64,000 bases of DNA from Xiphydria camelus (taxonomy: Eukaryota > Arthropoda > Insecta > Hymenoptera > Xiphydriidae): the NCBI GenBank assembly GCA_963678675.1, contig OY783193.1, forward strand, positions 23,243,309 to 23,307,308, in the 5' to 3' direction. The notes beneath the pieces are model-generated. The model was given only the letters and a program-made list of their open reading frames with translations. It had not been told where the DNA came from and did not search any database. Numbering within the stretch: the first letter of the stretch is position 1; each line of letters starts with the position of its first letter. The position numbers and the translations under genes are program-made. Positions 1 to 11,740 of the stretch are shown in pieces.

Positions 1-39
1 AACTTGTAGTAGGAAGGCAGAGGGCAAGCACCGATGAGA

Positions 40-645
40 AAAAAAATAGAAATAAAGTATTATAGTTACCCCGATATTGTAGTTACTCCGATGATTTGTT
101 CTTCTCCCACGACTTAGATTCTCCAATATGTAGAAATATACCGTCTTCCCATACTGACAGTATACATTCATTTTACCTCTAATATGCCGGAATTAAAAAT
201 CTCTAGAACTCTGCGGTACAATGCCACGGTAGGAATATCAAATTCTACCGACATGACATGCTTCGACAAGGTCTGTATCAACTTTAGCATTATATTGGGG
301 GCACTGCACTAATCCTGTGGCACATTTTTCTATCTGAGAATCGTTCTGAAAAAAATAGAAATAAAGTATTATAGTTACCCCGATATTGTAGTTATTCCGA
401 TGATTTGTTCTTCTCCCACGACTTAGATTTTCCAATATGTAGAAATATACCGTCTTCCCATACTGACAGTATACATGCATTTTACCTTTAATATGCCGGA
501 ATTAAAAATCTCTAGAACTCTGCGGTACAATGCCACGGTAGGAATATCAAATTCTACCGACATGACATGCTTCGACAAGGTCTGTATCAACTTTAGCATT
601 ATATTGGGGGCACTGCACTAATCCTGTGGCACATTTTTCTATCTG
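40..645. repeat. 309-bp direct duplication of MITE-like sequence
   Basis: Bases of about 40-336 recur almost unchanged at about 349-645, a period of 309. Each unit ends in a CTATCTG-type terminus also seen in the short MITE at 1062-1215, which it matches in reverse orientation. Reading frames through it are incidental and I see no recognizable protein. Confidence 0.75.
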
Positions 646-770
646 GGAAAGCCGTGGTAGAAAAGTAGGAGATACGATAGAATTGGATTACAATAATGAA
701 GTAATTATTTTATTATCTTTTCTTTATCGATATATTTTCCCTTTCGTATTATTAAAAGTTCCAATTATAT

Positions 771-1190
771 ATTATCGGAACGCTGTACAGCTGTACTACC
801 ATAATAATATGCTTTCCCAGATAGAAAAATGTGCCACAGGATTAGTGCAGTGCCCTTAATATACCGCTAAAGTTGATACAGACCTTGTCGAAGCATGTCA
901 TGTCGGTAGAACCTGATATTCATACCGTGGCATTGTACCGCAGAGTTCTAGAGATTTTTAATTCCGGCATATTGGAGGTAAAATGCATGTATACTGTCAG
1001 TACGGGAAGACGGTATATTATCGGAACGCTGTACAGCTGTACTACCATAATAATATGCTTTCCTAGATAGAAAAATGTGCCACAGGATTAGTGCAGTGCC
1101 CTTAATATACCGCTAAAGTTGATACAGACCTTGTCGAAGCATGTCATGTCGGTAGAACCTGATATTCATACCGTGGCATTGTACCGCAAT
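771..1190. repeat. 246-bp direct duplication, inverted relative to 40-645
   Basis: The segment starting ATTATCGGAACGCTG at 771 restarts at 1017 (period 246). Its body is the reverse complement of the 40-645 units, so the first 1.2 kb is a tandem pair facing another tandem pair across a spacer at about 650-770. Confidence 0.7.
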
Positions 1191-1215
1191 TCTAGAGAAT
1201 TCTTTTCTACCTAGG
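1062..1215. mobile_element. 150-bp MITE with CCTAGATAGAAAA ends
   Basis: Terminal inverted repeats CCTAGATAGAAAA and TTTTCTACCTAGG bound about 154 bp. A second copy lies at 54436-54585 with CCAGATAGAAAAG ends, and truncated copies make up the duplications at the start of the window. No coding capacity. The superfamily is not determined. Confidence 0.65.
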
Positions 1216-1289
1216 TTGATTTTTGACTGCGAAGAAAAATCAAATTTCCACCAATCCGTCCCGTTCTCGTATGGCGCTGAAAACAAAAA

Positions 1290-2150
1290 ATAGAATAACC
1301 ACAAAGATATTTGTTCTGTATAAGGGATGAAAATGAGGTTAAGACAGTCAGTTAGGAAGTTACTTATCTGATGCCACTTCTTCCGAGATATAGATGTCTC
1401 CTTCCCTGTTCTTCATGCACCAGCAACCAAAGAAAAATGACACTGCTTCCGTGCACTGTTTTGATTATTAAAAAAAAATCTAAACGATTTGATAATAGCT
1501 AGCTGTCAGAGCGTCTGTCACATTCACCACTGTTGAGATTCACTACTCCGATTACACTGAATTTGTACTTTTTATTAACAAGCGCGTCCGAGGATCGAAA
1601 AAATGCGAGGGATATCGTTTCGCGAATGGAAATATTTTTAAATTTTGAAAAACAACTAAACATTCAAGGAATATAGTCTCTCACACACTCTCACATACAT
1701 TTTTGATGGCGTATGTGTGTGGCCGCATCTGTGTACACATTTCCGACCATGGCCGAATACCGCCGAAGACAGGCGGAATTTTTGTGATATTTTTACATAT
1801 ATATATCGCCCGAGAAATCGGATTCTCGACTTTAATGGGGCGAGGGGCGTGGCTTCGCGTTGCTAAGGAAAAATCTCTGTTAATATGTAACTTACAACAT
1901 TTACTCTGGTCTCTATCGATAGAGAATAGTCGATTTATATGGCGTAACTAAGCATAGTTTTGGTTATAACCGTATATTTATTGAGAAAATTCAATGTTAA
2001 AATTGAGGGGTGAAGGGGGCAGACATTTTTCCTGTAAAGATACACGGGTGCTCGCGGCGACAGCGCTGGCGGCGTCGTTCTGACGACTTGAATGAACATG
2101 CCGCGAGACACTACCGTGTCTCTTGATATCTGCGGAGGTCCCCGGAAGGT
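1290..2150. repeat. Dispersed repeat shared with 24840-25670
   Basis: This block matches 24840-25670 in the same orientation, including the stretch around GAGGGGCGTGGCTTCGCG at about 1842. A 160-bp piece of the same repeat also sits at 19270-19435. The AT-rich first half is also related to the palindrome arms at 4856-8013. No convincing protein is encoded. Confidence 0.65.
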
Positions 2151-2391
2151 CCGAGGCCGTCATCATGTCCAACTCGGCTAGAATTTCTGCAGTTGAAAGA
2201 GGTTTTCGCCTGCAAAAGTGTACAAAAGTGTCATTATTGTAAGACAAAATAATAAAATAAATTCACAAAAATCTACAAAGTATTGTATTTTTCTCTAAAA
2301 ATATTATTTTTAAACGTTTGTTTTCAAAAACGGTTACGGAAAGCCCTCGTCGTGCAAAAATAAGCACAAGAATGTAAACCTACATTGTTCC

Positions 2392-2782
2392 GAGATTCAC
2401 TCCCAGTGGGTCGTTTGCGACCCACGCTATCTTATATGACGTCCAGCTCATGAACCAAACAAGGTACAGTCAACCTAAATGGCTCTAAAGATGCAGTATA
2501 CATACCCCCGTAATATTCACACCAGATATAAAATATTGTAACACTTTTTACCACTGAACTTACCATTGTCGGCGAGAGCGCACTACCGGGTCCGCCATCC
2601 TCCTCGACGCTTCGCCGCTACTGCCGATCAGTGGAGGGGAGTGCCTGGCTGGCGCATCAGAACACTGTTTCCAAGCCTACTACATGTGTTTAGCACGGTA
2701 GAAGCGCGCGCGAAACAATAAGTGGCGCTGCAGAATTTTTTTTCTTAGGTGGGTCGCAAACGACCCACTGGGAGGGAATGGG
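2392..2782. mobile_element. piggyBac-like MITE with GTGGGTCG palindromic ends
   Basis: Both ends carry an inverted repeat containing CCCAGTGGGTCGTTTGCGAC, which has its own internal palindrome (GTGGGTCG..CGACCCAC). The right end abuts TTAA at 2783-2786; the left target copy reads TTCC, so it has probably mutated. TTAA targeting suggests piggyBac mobilization. No transposase is present. Confidence 0.5.
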
Positions 2783-2894
2783 TTAAAAGTTACAGCCGTG
2801 GGTGCTTGACTTTAGACTAACGTACAGCCAGCGCTGGACCGATGATGATATGCCGGCATCGAGCTACTGATGGCAGAAGAATTTGGTTCTAATT

Positions 2895-3491
2895 ACACAG
2901 GTTTACAAAAAAAAAAGTCCGGACTATTTGACCGGACCATGGTATTCCGAGGTATTTTTGCGTCCTGAATCCGATCCCGAGGTCATCTGAGCCCCATCAC
3001 GTCAGAAAAATGAGATTTCAAGGTCATTTAGAGGTTAAAATGACCATTTTTTGGAACTGGATCCGGGACAATTTCTCAAGCGACCTGTTGAGTTGGAGAG
3101 GGTAGCTGTTTAGGTCTTGAAAACCTTCCAAACATTGGAATGGAGTCCTAAATCTCGACCGGGACTATCACAGAACCACCCCAGTGGATAAAATGTTGCC
3201 ATGATCGTTGTATCTCGCGGATTACGATCTCCCTGTCAAGGCATCCAATTCCGGCGATCCGATCACTGTGACAGTGGACCCAGCACTGACCCTAATGGCC
3301 TTAGAACCTTGGAGTCATGCTCTGGGTGCTGCTCAGGGCAGTCCCATTTCCTTATTTATTTATTTCGAAATCTCGTTTTTCTGACGTGATGGGGCTCAGA
3401 TGACCTCGGGATCGGATTCAGGACGCAAAAATACCTCGGAATACCATGGTCCGGTCAAATAGTCCGGACTTTTTTTTTTGTAAACCTGTGT
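2895..3491. mobile_element. ACACAG-family MITE, copy 1
   Basis: ACACAGG at the left pairs with CCTGTGT at the right, followed by A/T runs and then about 110 bp of inverted repeat including a GTCCGGAC motif. The architecture (ACACAG, A-run, long arm, mention of GATGTGACGTGATGG-like sequence) resembles the copies at 17704-18598 and 39688-40576. Non-coding. Confidence 0.65.
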
Positions 3492-3536
3492 TATTATTAG
3501 ACTGTTACGGTTTTTAATTTTTAATAATGTTGGGTA

Positions 3537-4437
3537 GGGGAACAGGGGGCAGAACCGGGTAGCTAAGGTAAAATACATTTCACACACTCAATAATTTTAA
3601 TTTATAACCGGTATTTTGGTAACAAAATACTACAAACATTATCTACAGAATATACCGACCAAATTATGAAAAAAAAATCTGTATTGACTAAAAAAGTACA
3701 TAACGAAAAGTAGTGCTAAATACGGTTTTGCCCCACGCCCGGGGCAAAAGCGGGTTGAGTTATACAAGTTTGATTAAAGTGCTTTAACGCAACTGTCGCA
3801 TTGGAACTTATTCAAATCCTCATCCACAGCCAACCAGTGCAATCTTCATGGGCCCAGTTCTCGTACGAAATATACTGAACCCATACATCATTTCTTGCTG
3901 ACATGGAGTAGTTTTCCTCACAATAAAAACATAGTGTATTTTTTTCAACGCTTTCAGGATTTTTATCTTCCTCCTTGGAACTAGTGTCCTCTGTAGACTT
4001 TTTTGTTATCTTTATTTTTTGTTTGCCTTTATTGCCCTTTAGAAACACCGGGTAATACCCGATTATGCACCACCCGGTTTTGCCCCAAGTGTATCTGTAC
4101 AACAAATTGGCTCCCACGTTTTCAATTATAACCTATAATAGAAAACTTTTCCAACACAAATGCACTGCAGAAATAGGGGTTTCAGGGTATAAGTAAACAA
4201 CATCTATATCAACGGAGTCCATAGTGGGTTATAGAAAGTATTTAGAATATCAAAAATAACATTACGTACCTAATAAAACACGTGCTGTCTAATAACTCAC
4301 GAACGCTGCGATGCCTACGCCATACAAATATTCTGTGAACTAGCGGGAGTGTCACGACTATTTTGTAGCATTGGTTCATAGATAGCGTGGTCAGGTATGA
4401 AATTGAATGCCCTACCCGGTTTTGCCCCTCGTTCCCC
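3537..4437. mobile_element. pogo-type DNA transposon remnant, TA target duplication
   Basis: The inverted ends GGGGAACAGGGGGCAGAACC and the complement of GGTTTTGCCCCTCGTTCCCC are flanked by TA at 3535-3536 and 4438-4439. A minus-strand ORF inside has the C-terminal tail typical of insect pogo-group transposases. At 901 bp the element is an internally deleted copy. Confidence 0.7.
3812..4117 (-). pseudogene. C-terminal fragment of a pogo-like transposase with zinc-binding tail
   Basis: About 100 residues are open. The last third has a Cys/His-rich tail (CFYC about residue 63, then a tryptophan and WAHEDC near the end), which is the small PHD-like module that ends many insect pogo/CENP-B-type DDE transposases. 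A lysine- and glutamate-rich linker precedes it. The catalytic DDE domain and the N-terminal DNA-binding domain are missing, so the fragment cannot act as a transposase. It lies inside the TA-flanked element at 3537-4437 and reads toward its left end. Assignment rests on the pattern of the tail only; a host zinc-finger origin is possible but less likely given the flanking inverted repeats. Confidence 0.55.
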
Positions 4438-4855
4438 TACATATAATTACATATATTTAGCTAACATTAAATATACGAATACTTAATTGATATATAAGCA
4501 AATGTTTAATTTATTTTTGTTTATTGTGCAACTATAGATTTGTTCACGTAAAATGATTGATTTGGTGATATAATTACCAAATTTATTTGAAACTAGCTGT
4601 ACCCTGCCACGGATTGCTGTGGCTCAGTCTGGTTAAATGAAAAAGAAAGAAAAGAGGAAGCGTACGTTTCTAATGTGTTTAATTTCACAATGCTTGTGGG
4701 TATACAATATTGAAGTGAAACTAAAGGTAGCCACAGAGACGTACAATTTTTCCTCAAGGCAAAACTGTACAGTCGAGGCCTTGAGGATTTCCATTAAAAT
4801 GGCGGATGGCCCACACACGCACTGAGGTACACGTCAGTTCGTGTGACTCGCGTAT

Positions 4856-7800
4856 ACAGACTGTCCCAGAAAATACACGCCAGAGAGTACCTGAGTTGCA
4901 TATCGGTAGGCACTATCAGATTCAAGATGGTTCCCTAAAATTCGGTGACAATACCGATAGCCAGGACTCGAACCAAATAGCAGGGACCCGAACCAAATGG
5001 ACGTTTCAGTCCTAAAAACATCGGTTATCTCAATAGTGGTGAATGTGACAAACGCTTTGACAGATTGATAATCGTTTGAATTTTTTTTCGAATAATCGAG
5101 AGTGAACGGAAGCAGTGATATTTTTTTCTGGTTGCTTGTGCATGAAGAGCAGGAAAGGAGACGGCAGTATCTCAGAAGAATTGCCATCAGATAAGTAACT
5201 TTCTATCTAACTGCTTTAACCTCACTTTCATTGCGTATGAAGGACACATATCTTTGTGTTAATTCTATTTTTATCTTTAGCGTCTTGCGAGCACGGGACA
5301 AATCGACGGATGAACTAATAAATTGAATTATTCGTCTCTGTCAACGATTAAAGCCGTGAAAAATAGGAGATGCAAAGGAATTGGATCGCAATAATCAAGT
5401 AATTACTTTATCGTTATTTTTTCTCTATCTCTACATTTTTCCTCTTTCGTACTATCACAAGTTTCAATTTATACACCGACCTGTCAAACCTGAAGGGTAC
5501 ATGTACCTCGCTTCTATTTCATCTCTTCTTCGTCTCTGGTGTAAAGATGGTCAATGAGGAATCACTAATGCCGATTAGGCAGATAAGTGCTGAATAAGGT
5601 CGTAAAAGCCTCCATATTAAAATAAATACGGTTTTACATGGCCCTAATACAGATTTAAGACGAAAACAATACATGTATTCGAGCTGTACAGAAATGTATT
5701 CTTTTTCAATACGGAAACTTATACTAACTTATCCGACTCTTATCTACCAATCTGCCAATGTGCGACTCTTTACAAGGAATGAAGAAAAGGCTAAAGTAAA
5801 TTAAATCCAAGATGCGTTTTCATTTTTAATAATTCTGTCATTGTTATTTATAGATTTGGTTAACACAGATTAATATAGTTTCTTAATTTCTACGTAGAGT
5901 AAGTTCGGTATATTTGAAATAGTGAAATGCTGTATACGATTATGTTATTTACAATTTGTTACAGAAGTAAACGTGCTGCTGTGCATTTCTACCCAGAAGA
6001 AGTCCAAATCGCTTGCGAACCCGAGAGGGTTTCTATTTCTCGCAAAACTAAAGGTTACGACCAACCAGCAATTCTGCAGCTCAAAGGTAATCTTGACGGA
6101 CCCAGAAAAGTGCATAGTAGAACGCCGATGCTTAATTTAGATTCTTAATTTCTACGTAGAGTAAGTTCGGTATATTTGAAATAGTGAAATGCTGTATATG
6201 ATTATGTTATTTACAATTTGTTACAGAAATAAATGTGCTGCTGTGCAGTAGTTTATTCGGCGGACTGGACCTCCTGCCTCGAGTGTATGTACGTGCCTCA
6301 CTTTGAATGGATGTAACTTTTCATCCTTCAATATCCTCCCTACCGTGGACTTGCTGATTCCAATTTCTACTGCCACCGCCCGAATACTCGTTCGAGGGTT
6401 ATTTCTCATTCGTTCTAGTCCGACATCGATGTTTGGCTGCACCCGTATTGTTCTGGTTCTTCCTAAAATAATTATAAAAACCCCATATAATTCAGCCCTG
6501 ACAAATACAATCTTATCGAGCTGTGCCTTACTGGCTGAACACGATCGGGATAATGTTCTGCGTATAGTCGAGCAGCAGCACGTCTATTTCCATTACACTC
6601 TACAAATAACGCACACATATCCGATTTCTCACTATCCGTGAAGTCGTTAATTCCTGTTCTTCCGGGTAGAAATGCACAGCAGCACGTTTATTTCTGTAAC
6701 AAATTGTAAATAACAATCATAATACAGCATTTCACTATTTCAAATATACCGAACTTACTCTACGTAGAAATTAAGAATCTAAATTAAGCATTCTCGTTCT
6801 ACTATGTACTTTTCTGGGTCTGGTCAAGATTACCTTTGAACTGCAGAATTGCTGGTTGGTCGTAACCTTTAGTTTTGCGAGAAAAAGAAACCCTCTCGGG
6901 TTCGCAAGCGATTTGAAGTTCTTCCGGGTAGAAATGCATAGCAGCACGTTTACTTCTATAACAAATTGTAAATAACATAATCATATACAGCATTTCACTA
7001 TTTCAAATATACCGAACTTACTCTACGTAGAAATTAAGAAACTATATTAATCTGTGTTAACCAAATCTATAAATAACAATGACAGAATTATTAAAAATGA
7101 AAACGCATCTTGAATTTAATTTACTTTAGCCTTTTCTTCATTCCTTGTAAAGAGTCGCGCATTGGCAGATTGGTAGATAAGAGTCGGATAAGTTCGTATA
7201 AGTTTCGTCTTAAATCTGTATTAGGACCATGTAAAACCGTATTTATTTTAATATGGAGACTTTTACGGCCTTATTCAGCACTTATCTGCCTAATCGGCAT
7301 TAGTGATTCCTCATTGACCGTCGTTACACCAGAGACGAAGAAGAGATGAAATAGAAGCGAGGTACATGTACCCTTCAGGTTTGACAGATCGGTGTATAAA
7401 TTGAAACTTATGATAGTAGGAAAGAGGAAAAATGTAGATAGAGAAAAAATAATGATAAAGTAATTACTTGATTATTGTGATCCAATTCCTTTGCATCTCC
7501 TATTTTTCACGGCTTTGATCGTTGACAGAGACGAATAATTTAATTTATTAGTTCATCCGTCGATTTGTCCCGTGCTCGCAAGATGCTGAAAACAAAAATA
7601 GAATTAACACAAAGATATGTGTCCTTCATACGCAATGAAAGTGAGATTAAAGCAGTTAGATAGAAAGTTACTTATCTGATGGCAATTCTTCTGAGATACT
7701 GCCGTCTCCTTTCCTGCTCTTCATGCACAAGCAACCAGAAAGAAATATCACTGCTTCCGTTCACTCTCGATTATTCGAAAAAAAATTCAAACGATTATCA

Positions 7801-8013
7801 ATCTGTCAAAGCGTCTGTCACATTCACCACTATTGAGATAACCGATGTTTTTAGGACTGAAACGTCCATTTTGTTCGAGTCCCTGCTATTTCGTTCGAGT
7901 CCTGGCTATCGGTATTGTCACCGAATTTTAGGGAACCATCTTGGATCCGATAGCGCCTACCGATATGCAACTCAGGTACTCTCTGGCGTGTATTTTCTGG
8001 GACAGTCTGTATA
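4856..8013. repeat. 3.2-kb palindrome (arms about 1.35 kb)
   Basis: Left arm about 4856-6240 is the near-perfect reverse complement of about 6660-8013; for example GACTGTCCCAGAAAATACAC at 4859 returns inverted just before 8010. The spacer of about 420 bp holds a transposase fragment. One arm also has a 200-bp internal repeat at 6140-6240. Related single-copy sequence lies at 24655-25070. A transcript across it would fold into a long hairpin. Confidence 0.8.
6221..6471 (-). pseudogene. Helix-turn-helix fragment of a Tc1/mariner-superfamily transposase
   Basis: The minus strand reads a helix-turn-helix region (RTSIRAVAVEIGISKSTVGR, about residues 18-37 of the ORF) followed by LHPFK, the arrangement seen in the second DNA-binding domain of mariner/IS630 transposases. 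No DDE motifs follow, as the frame runs into the palindrome arm. A homologous, more decayed copy runs on the plus strand at about 24340-24430 and shares non-coding flanks with this one, so they derive from one family. This is a relic in the centre of the 4856-8013 palindrome. Confidence 0.55.
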
Positions 8014-9150
8014 GCAATGGCATCTACCGACGATGATGCTTTAGCGGTAATTGGGTGGCTTATGGTGAAAAAGTGCGCTAAACGTAAAAAAAAAGCATAT
8101 CAAGAGAAGTGTCTGCGCGAAGTAATAATTGTTAATAAATTAATGTTTATTTATTTATAATTATTATTATCATTAAATAATTATAAATAAATAAAAATTT
8201 CCTTTCTAATTATAACTTTAAATAATTGTTAATAAATTAATTTTTATTTAAATATTATGAAGAGAAGCCAATACTCCTATATAACTCTCATTTCCAGGTT
8301 AAAGGTTTTTCTTAAAGATTGGCATAACTATTTGAGAATGAACGAGCAAAGCTGTTTAAATTTATTATCATTGGTTATGCACGAACCCTATAGTATGGAA
8401 ATGGGTCTGAGGGATTGGGCGCCAGTACTGGAGGTTCTACCACACACGCCGAGTTTGGCCTGTTCTGTCAGGTCTGCGCAGTTATTCAGGATGGTTTTTT
8501 GAACAGGATTTTGTGGACTGTACAGTCCACCAGCGGCCTCAAGGTCTTCACCACACACGTTGAGGAAAATCTCAAGGCTTGGACTGCGCAGTCTAAACCT
8601 TGAGGAAAAACTGTACGTCTGTGGCTACCTTTAAGCAAAGGCTGAGGGTAGTGAAATCGCGCGAGATGGGACGAAATAGCGTAACATCCCCACTCCAGTG
8701 CTCTCGACCGTGCGTAGTACGGTCGCTACACTCATGCACTGCGCAGCCGACCTGCGCAGTTGAGAGACAGGAGTATTTGCGTGCTTTGTCGCTCCGAAAT
8801 ATTATATTGCCTTTGCTCTACAGTTCTTTTATGTTATATTGATATTTATAGGTATCATATGTACAAAATATGTCAGGTCTTAAGTTTGTGTTAATAAGTG
8901 TTCCGTCGCAAGGGGACTTCTACGACATTTCTTACCTCTCACTATCATCGCAACCTATGTAACGCGCTAATCTAGATCTAATATCTACATCAGTCGCAAT
9001 GGTGAAACGGGCGGTATGTTTCGGCGAACGTGAGTTGCGAATGTGTTCGCAGTCCCGCACCTTTTTCGGAAAGCTAATTACCGGATGGGTCAGATTTGCC
9101 ATTTCCTGCAGTGCCCACGCTAATAGATACCGCTATATTTCGAATTCTAA
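8014..9150. other. Unassigned repeat-derived stretch
   Basis: About 8120-8260 is A/T-rich low-complexity sequence. Sequence around 8590 resembles 4730-4790 (TCCTCAAGG / CTGTACAGTC pieces). About 8870-9080 is the reverse complement, imperfectly, of 54680-54850. I see no gene in it. Confidence 0.5.
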
Positions 9151-9643
9151 AGCGGGATTCAGATGGGTGCGGAAGGCTTGCGGAATGCGGAATGCGGAAA
9201 CACCGTCAGCCAATCAGCGCTCTTCCGCATGCGTACTGCCTACCTGTCCGCACCCCTAGTCAGATTTCTAGATATTTTCCGCACGTTGCGCGTTGAACAA
9301 GTCAACATGAAACGACGACCGCCACATTATTTTCCATTAAAAGCTGTCACCATAGGTAGAGGCCACCACAGACACACATGCTAGTTTGTCGTTTTACTTG
9401 TACAGTTTTAAGTTGTAATGCAAGACGGAGTGTGCGTGGTATTAAATCGGCCGTCTTATTAATTGCGTACCGTCAATTGCTTGGCTCGAACGAAATCAGC
9501 TGAGATTTGGTTTTTCGTGCGTGTTCCGTCTTGCTTGCGACGAAGACGGTGAGTCTGGGTGTGTGGTAGATTATAGATTCATATTGAAATAATGAGTGTT
9601 TATGGAAAATTAAAAGCAAGGATTACTCGAATCAACAAAAACA

Positions 9644-9918
9644 AACGTGGCTTATGATATTTTGGTTAATAAGCTGAAAGAAATCGGTTCAACAGCAATT
9701 AAAGATACAGTTATAAAAAAATTAATTCATCACAGACATGTTTTCGAAAAGAATTTAAAAAAATACAATGCTTCGCTTAGATGAGGAACTAATCAGAAGA
9801 CATTCAGAAACCAAATTTGCGGTACTTTGATTTGCTTCTTTCTCTAACTCATCAAGAAACGCCAAGATTAGATGGGAAAGACACTATAGAAGACACAGTT
9901 ACCAGTCCAATTAATGAG
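9644..9918 (+). pseudogene. MADF/Myb-SANT-like DNA-binding protein remnant of Harbinger element
   Basis: About 45 codons read through to FEKNLKKYNASLR, then a stop and a one-base shift; the following frame reads KPNLRYFDLLLSL. This matches the middle and end of a MADF-type (Myb/SANT-like) domain, the DNA-binding partner protein of PIF/Harbinger elements. A GAG|GTACG donor-like site follows at 9918, and ACG|GTGAGT at about 9549 could end an upstream exon. The in-frame stop means it is inactive. Identity is inferred from motif order and its position opposite a Harbinger transposase fragment. Confidence 0.5.
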
Positions 9919-10037
9919 GTACGAATGAATAAATTAATAACTGAGTTTTCCATTGTTTTATATGTACTGAAGTAGCACTTTGAAAACTAATTGATCATAT
10001 TGTCCTGCCAGTTAACTTGATCCATACGTAAATAATT

Positions 10038-10210
10038 AAACCAGTGAGGGGTTCTACCTTAAGTTCTTTTAATAAATTAATATGTATGAGCTCCTCTCTC
10101 AGTAGCAACCATTTCTTTGACCATTTCTTTTTCATCTTCTGCTTTCGCTTCTTTTTAATAATCAAGACAGCTGTAGCAGCAATTGCTAATTTCTGACGAT
10201 CGGCCAAGTT
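10038..10210 (-). pseudogene. N-terminal fragment of Harbinger transposase
   Basis: The minus-strand frame contains a lysine-rich stretch then KKWLLLREELIHINLLKEL, the W..RR..G..NLL.EL-like signature just upstream of the DDE domain in PIF/Harbinger nuclease-type transposases. The ORF continues upstream to 10372 but that part is element arm sequence. The catalytic domain is gone. It sits between the MADF remnant and the inserted piggyBac MITE, within the 9151-11530 element. Confidence 0.5.
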
Positions 10211-10381
10211 TCGTTTTAACACTGATGTAAAGAACGATACTTTAAAAGTGAATATCTGTGGGCTCTTCTGTGGGGTTGCATTACAACTTAAAACTGTACC
10301 AGTAAAACGACAAACTAGCATGTGTGTCTGTGGCGGCCTTAACACCTTTTGTGAAGGGGGAAGGTGGGACATTACGTCATG

Positions 10382-10560
10382 TTTTCGTACAGCGACAGTT
10401 CTTTGAGTAACGAGAGGCCAAAGGAAGGGCCGTGAATGCGCTTGCAGTCCCGTACCTTTCCCGGAATGCTAATTACCGGACGGTTCCTAATGAGTCACGC
10501 GTCACCGATATCACTTTGCTAATCACCGCCAACCGTCGGCTACTTAATAAGTTAATATTT
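10382..10560. repeat. Dispersed repeat shared with 45975-46100
   Basis: The block containing GCCAACCGTCGGCTACTTAA is nearly identical to 45975-46100, and its first part (CAGTCCCG.ACCTTT) recurs at 9050. It ends where the piggyBac MITE begins. Function unknown. Confidence 0.6.
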
Positions 10561-10566
10561 TCTTAA

Positions 10567-11090
10567 CCCTTAATTTGGCAGTGTATCTCATAAGATACAT
10601 TGTTTTTTCTTAACTCAAAACATACTAAAAATGCTTAACCTCGTACATTTTCTAGTCTAGGATACTTAAATAACTTAATAGATATACCCACAAATAGTTC
10701 GTTGCTCCATTTAGTGTTAACCACAGTAACTACATGTCAGTGAACAAACATGGACGCTAGTTGCAGCGTGTGGTGTATACGCCACAGGTAAGTTTTGGCG
10801 GTACACGCCATAGGTAAATTTTTGGTATTTAACACGTGAATTAAACAATTGATTCATGAACTTTGTAGTTTTACTTCAAACTAAGCAATCTATTCAATAA
10901 TATATAATATATTGTCAAATTATTTTCTTGCAACTAATAAATTTATTTCTATACATACAATTAATAAATTTATTCCTATCGGTCTAAATTTTAATTTTTT
11001 ATCTTAAATGTGTTTAAGAAGCCCCAATTGATAAAAAAAACGTAATTATCCCACTAAAAAATGTTTAATTAACATCTGCCAAATTAAGGG
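10567..11090. mobile_element. piggyBac-type MITE, perfect TTAA duplication
   Basis: Perfect 15-bp inverted ends CCCTTAATTTGGCAG and CTGCCAAATTAAGGG, flanked by TTAA at 10563-10566 and 11091-11094. The 524-bp interior is A/T-rich with an inner palindrome ATCTCATAAGAT near the left end. No ORF. Confidence 0.85.
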
Positions 11091-11740
11091 TTAAAATAAA
11101 TGTATTTTTCATTGAAGCCTCATTTTCTCAATTTATTAAACACTTTTTAGCTATGTGGCCATTATGCCCTATCCATGCGGGCATAATGGCCACTTGTATT
11201 TTTTGTAAATTTTACAATTTAGGTACTTTCCCTTTTTCCAACTACAATGAAAAAATTCTTACATGTGCACTAGGATGGTTGTTGTGTATATTCTACGATT
11301 TTGAAGTTTCCAAATCGGTTGGAAATCAGTTAAATTATTCAATAAACATTAGCTTGGCCATTATGCCCGTCCTTCCCGTACCTATAGTGACAGCTTTTAA
11401 TGGAAAATATGGCGGTCGTCGTTTTATGTTGACTTATTCTACGCGCGGAACGTGCGGAAAATATCTAGCATGCCAAATCGGGGTGCGGACAGACACGCAG
11501 TACGCACGCGGAAGAGCGCTGATTGGCTGACGGTATTTTAGTACAGTAGACGGGCTGAGAAAATCGATTTTGTTGTCGACTTTTCTTCATAAGTGTCCGA
11601 CTTTAATTTTTTGATGTGAAACATCTTATGCCACGCTTCGGGGGTGAGACCGGCTGCTCGTGAAACGTCGCTGGAGTGGCTAAATACGCTAAGGCCAGGC
11701 GAACGTTGAACATTGCCTCTATATCTATATCTATTCTATA

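Larger units (their letters stand above)
9151..11530. mobile_element. PIF/Harbinger-type transposon, right end truncated
   Basis: The left terminus AGCGGGATTCAGATGGG follows TAA (9148-9150), the three-base target typical of PIF/Harbinger. Sequence of about 9180-9370 returns inverted at about 11380-11530, and about 9380-9430 returns at 10265-10320. The interior carries remnants of both proteins this superfamily encodes, on opposite strands. The right arm stops short, at about 11530, before the final terminus. A second copy of the terminus is at 17155. A piggyBac MITE (10567-11090) is inserted. Confidence 0.65.

Noticed and set aside
1978..2247. 89-codon minus frame with RRKPLSTAEILAELD
   Set aside because: Faintly like a transposase N-terminus, but the homologous sequence at 25520-25680 does not keep the frame, and no element boundaries support it.
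10567..11090. Direct-repeat or CRISPR-like array
   Set aside because: Repeats here are inverted transposon ends; no regularly spaced direct repeats with unique spacers occur anywhere in the window.
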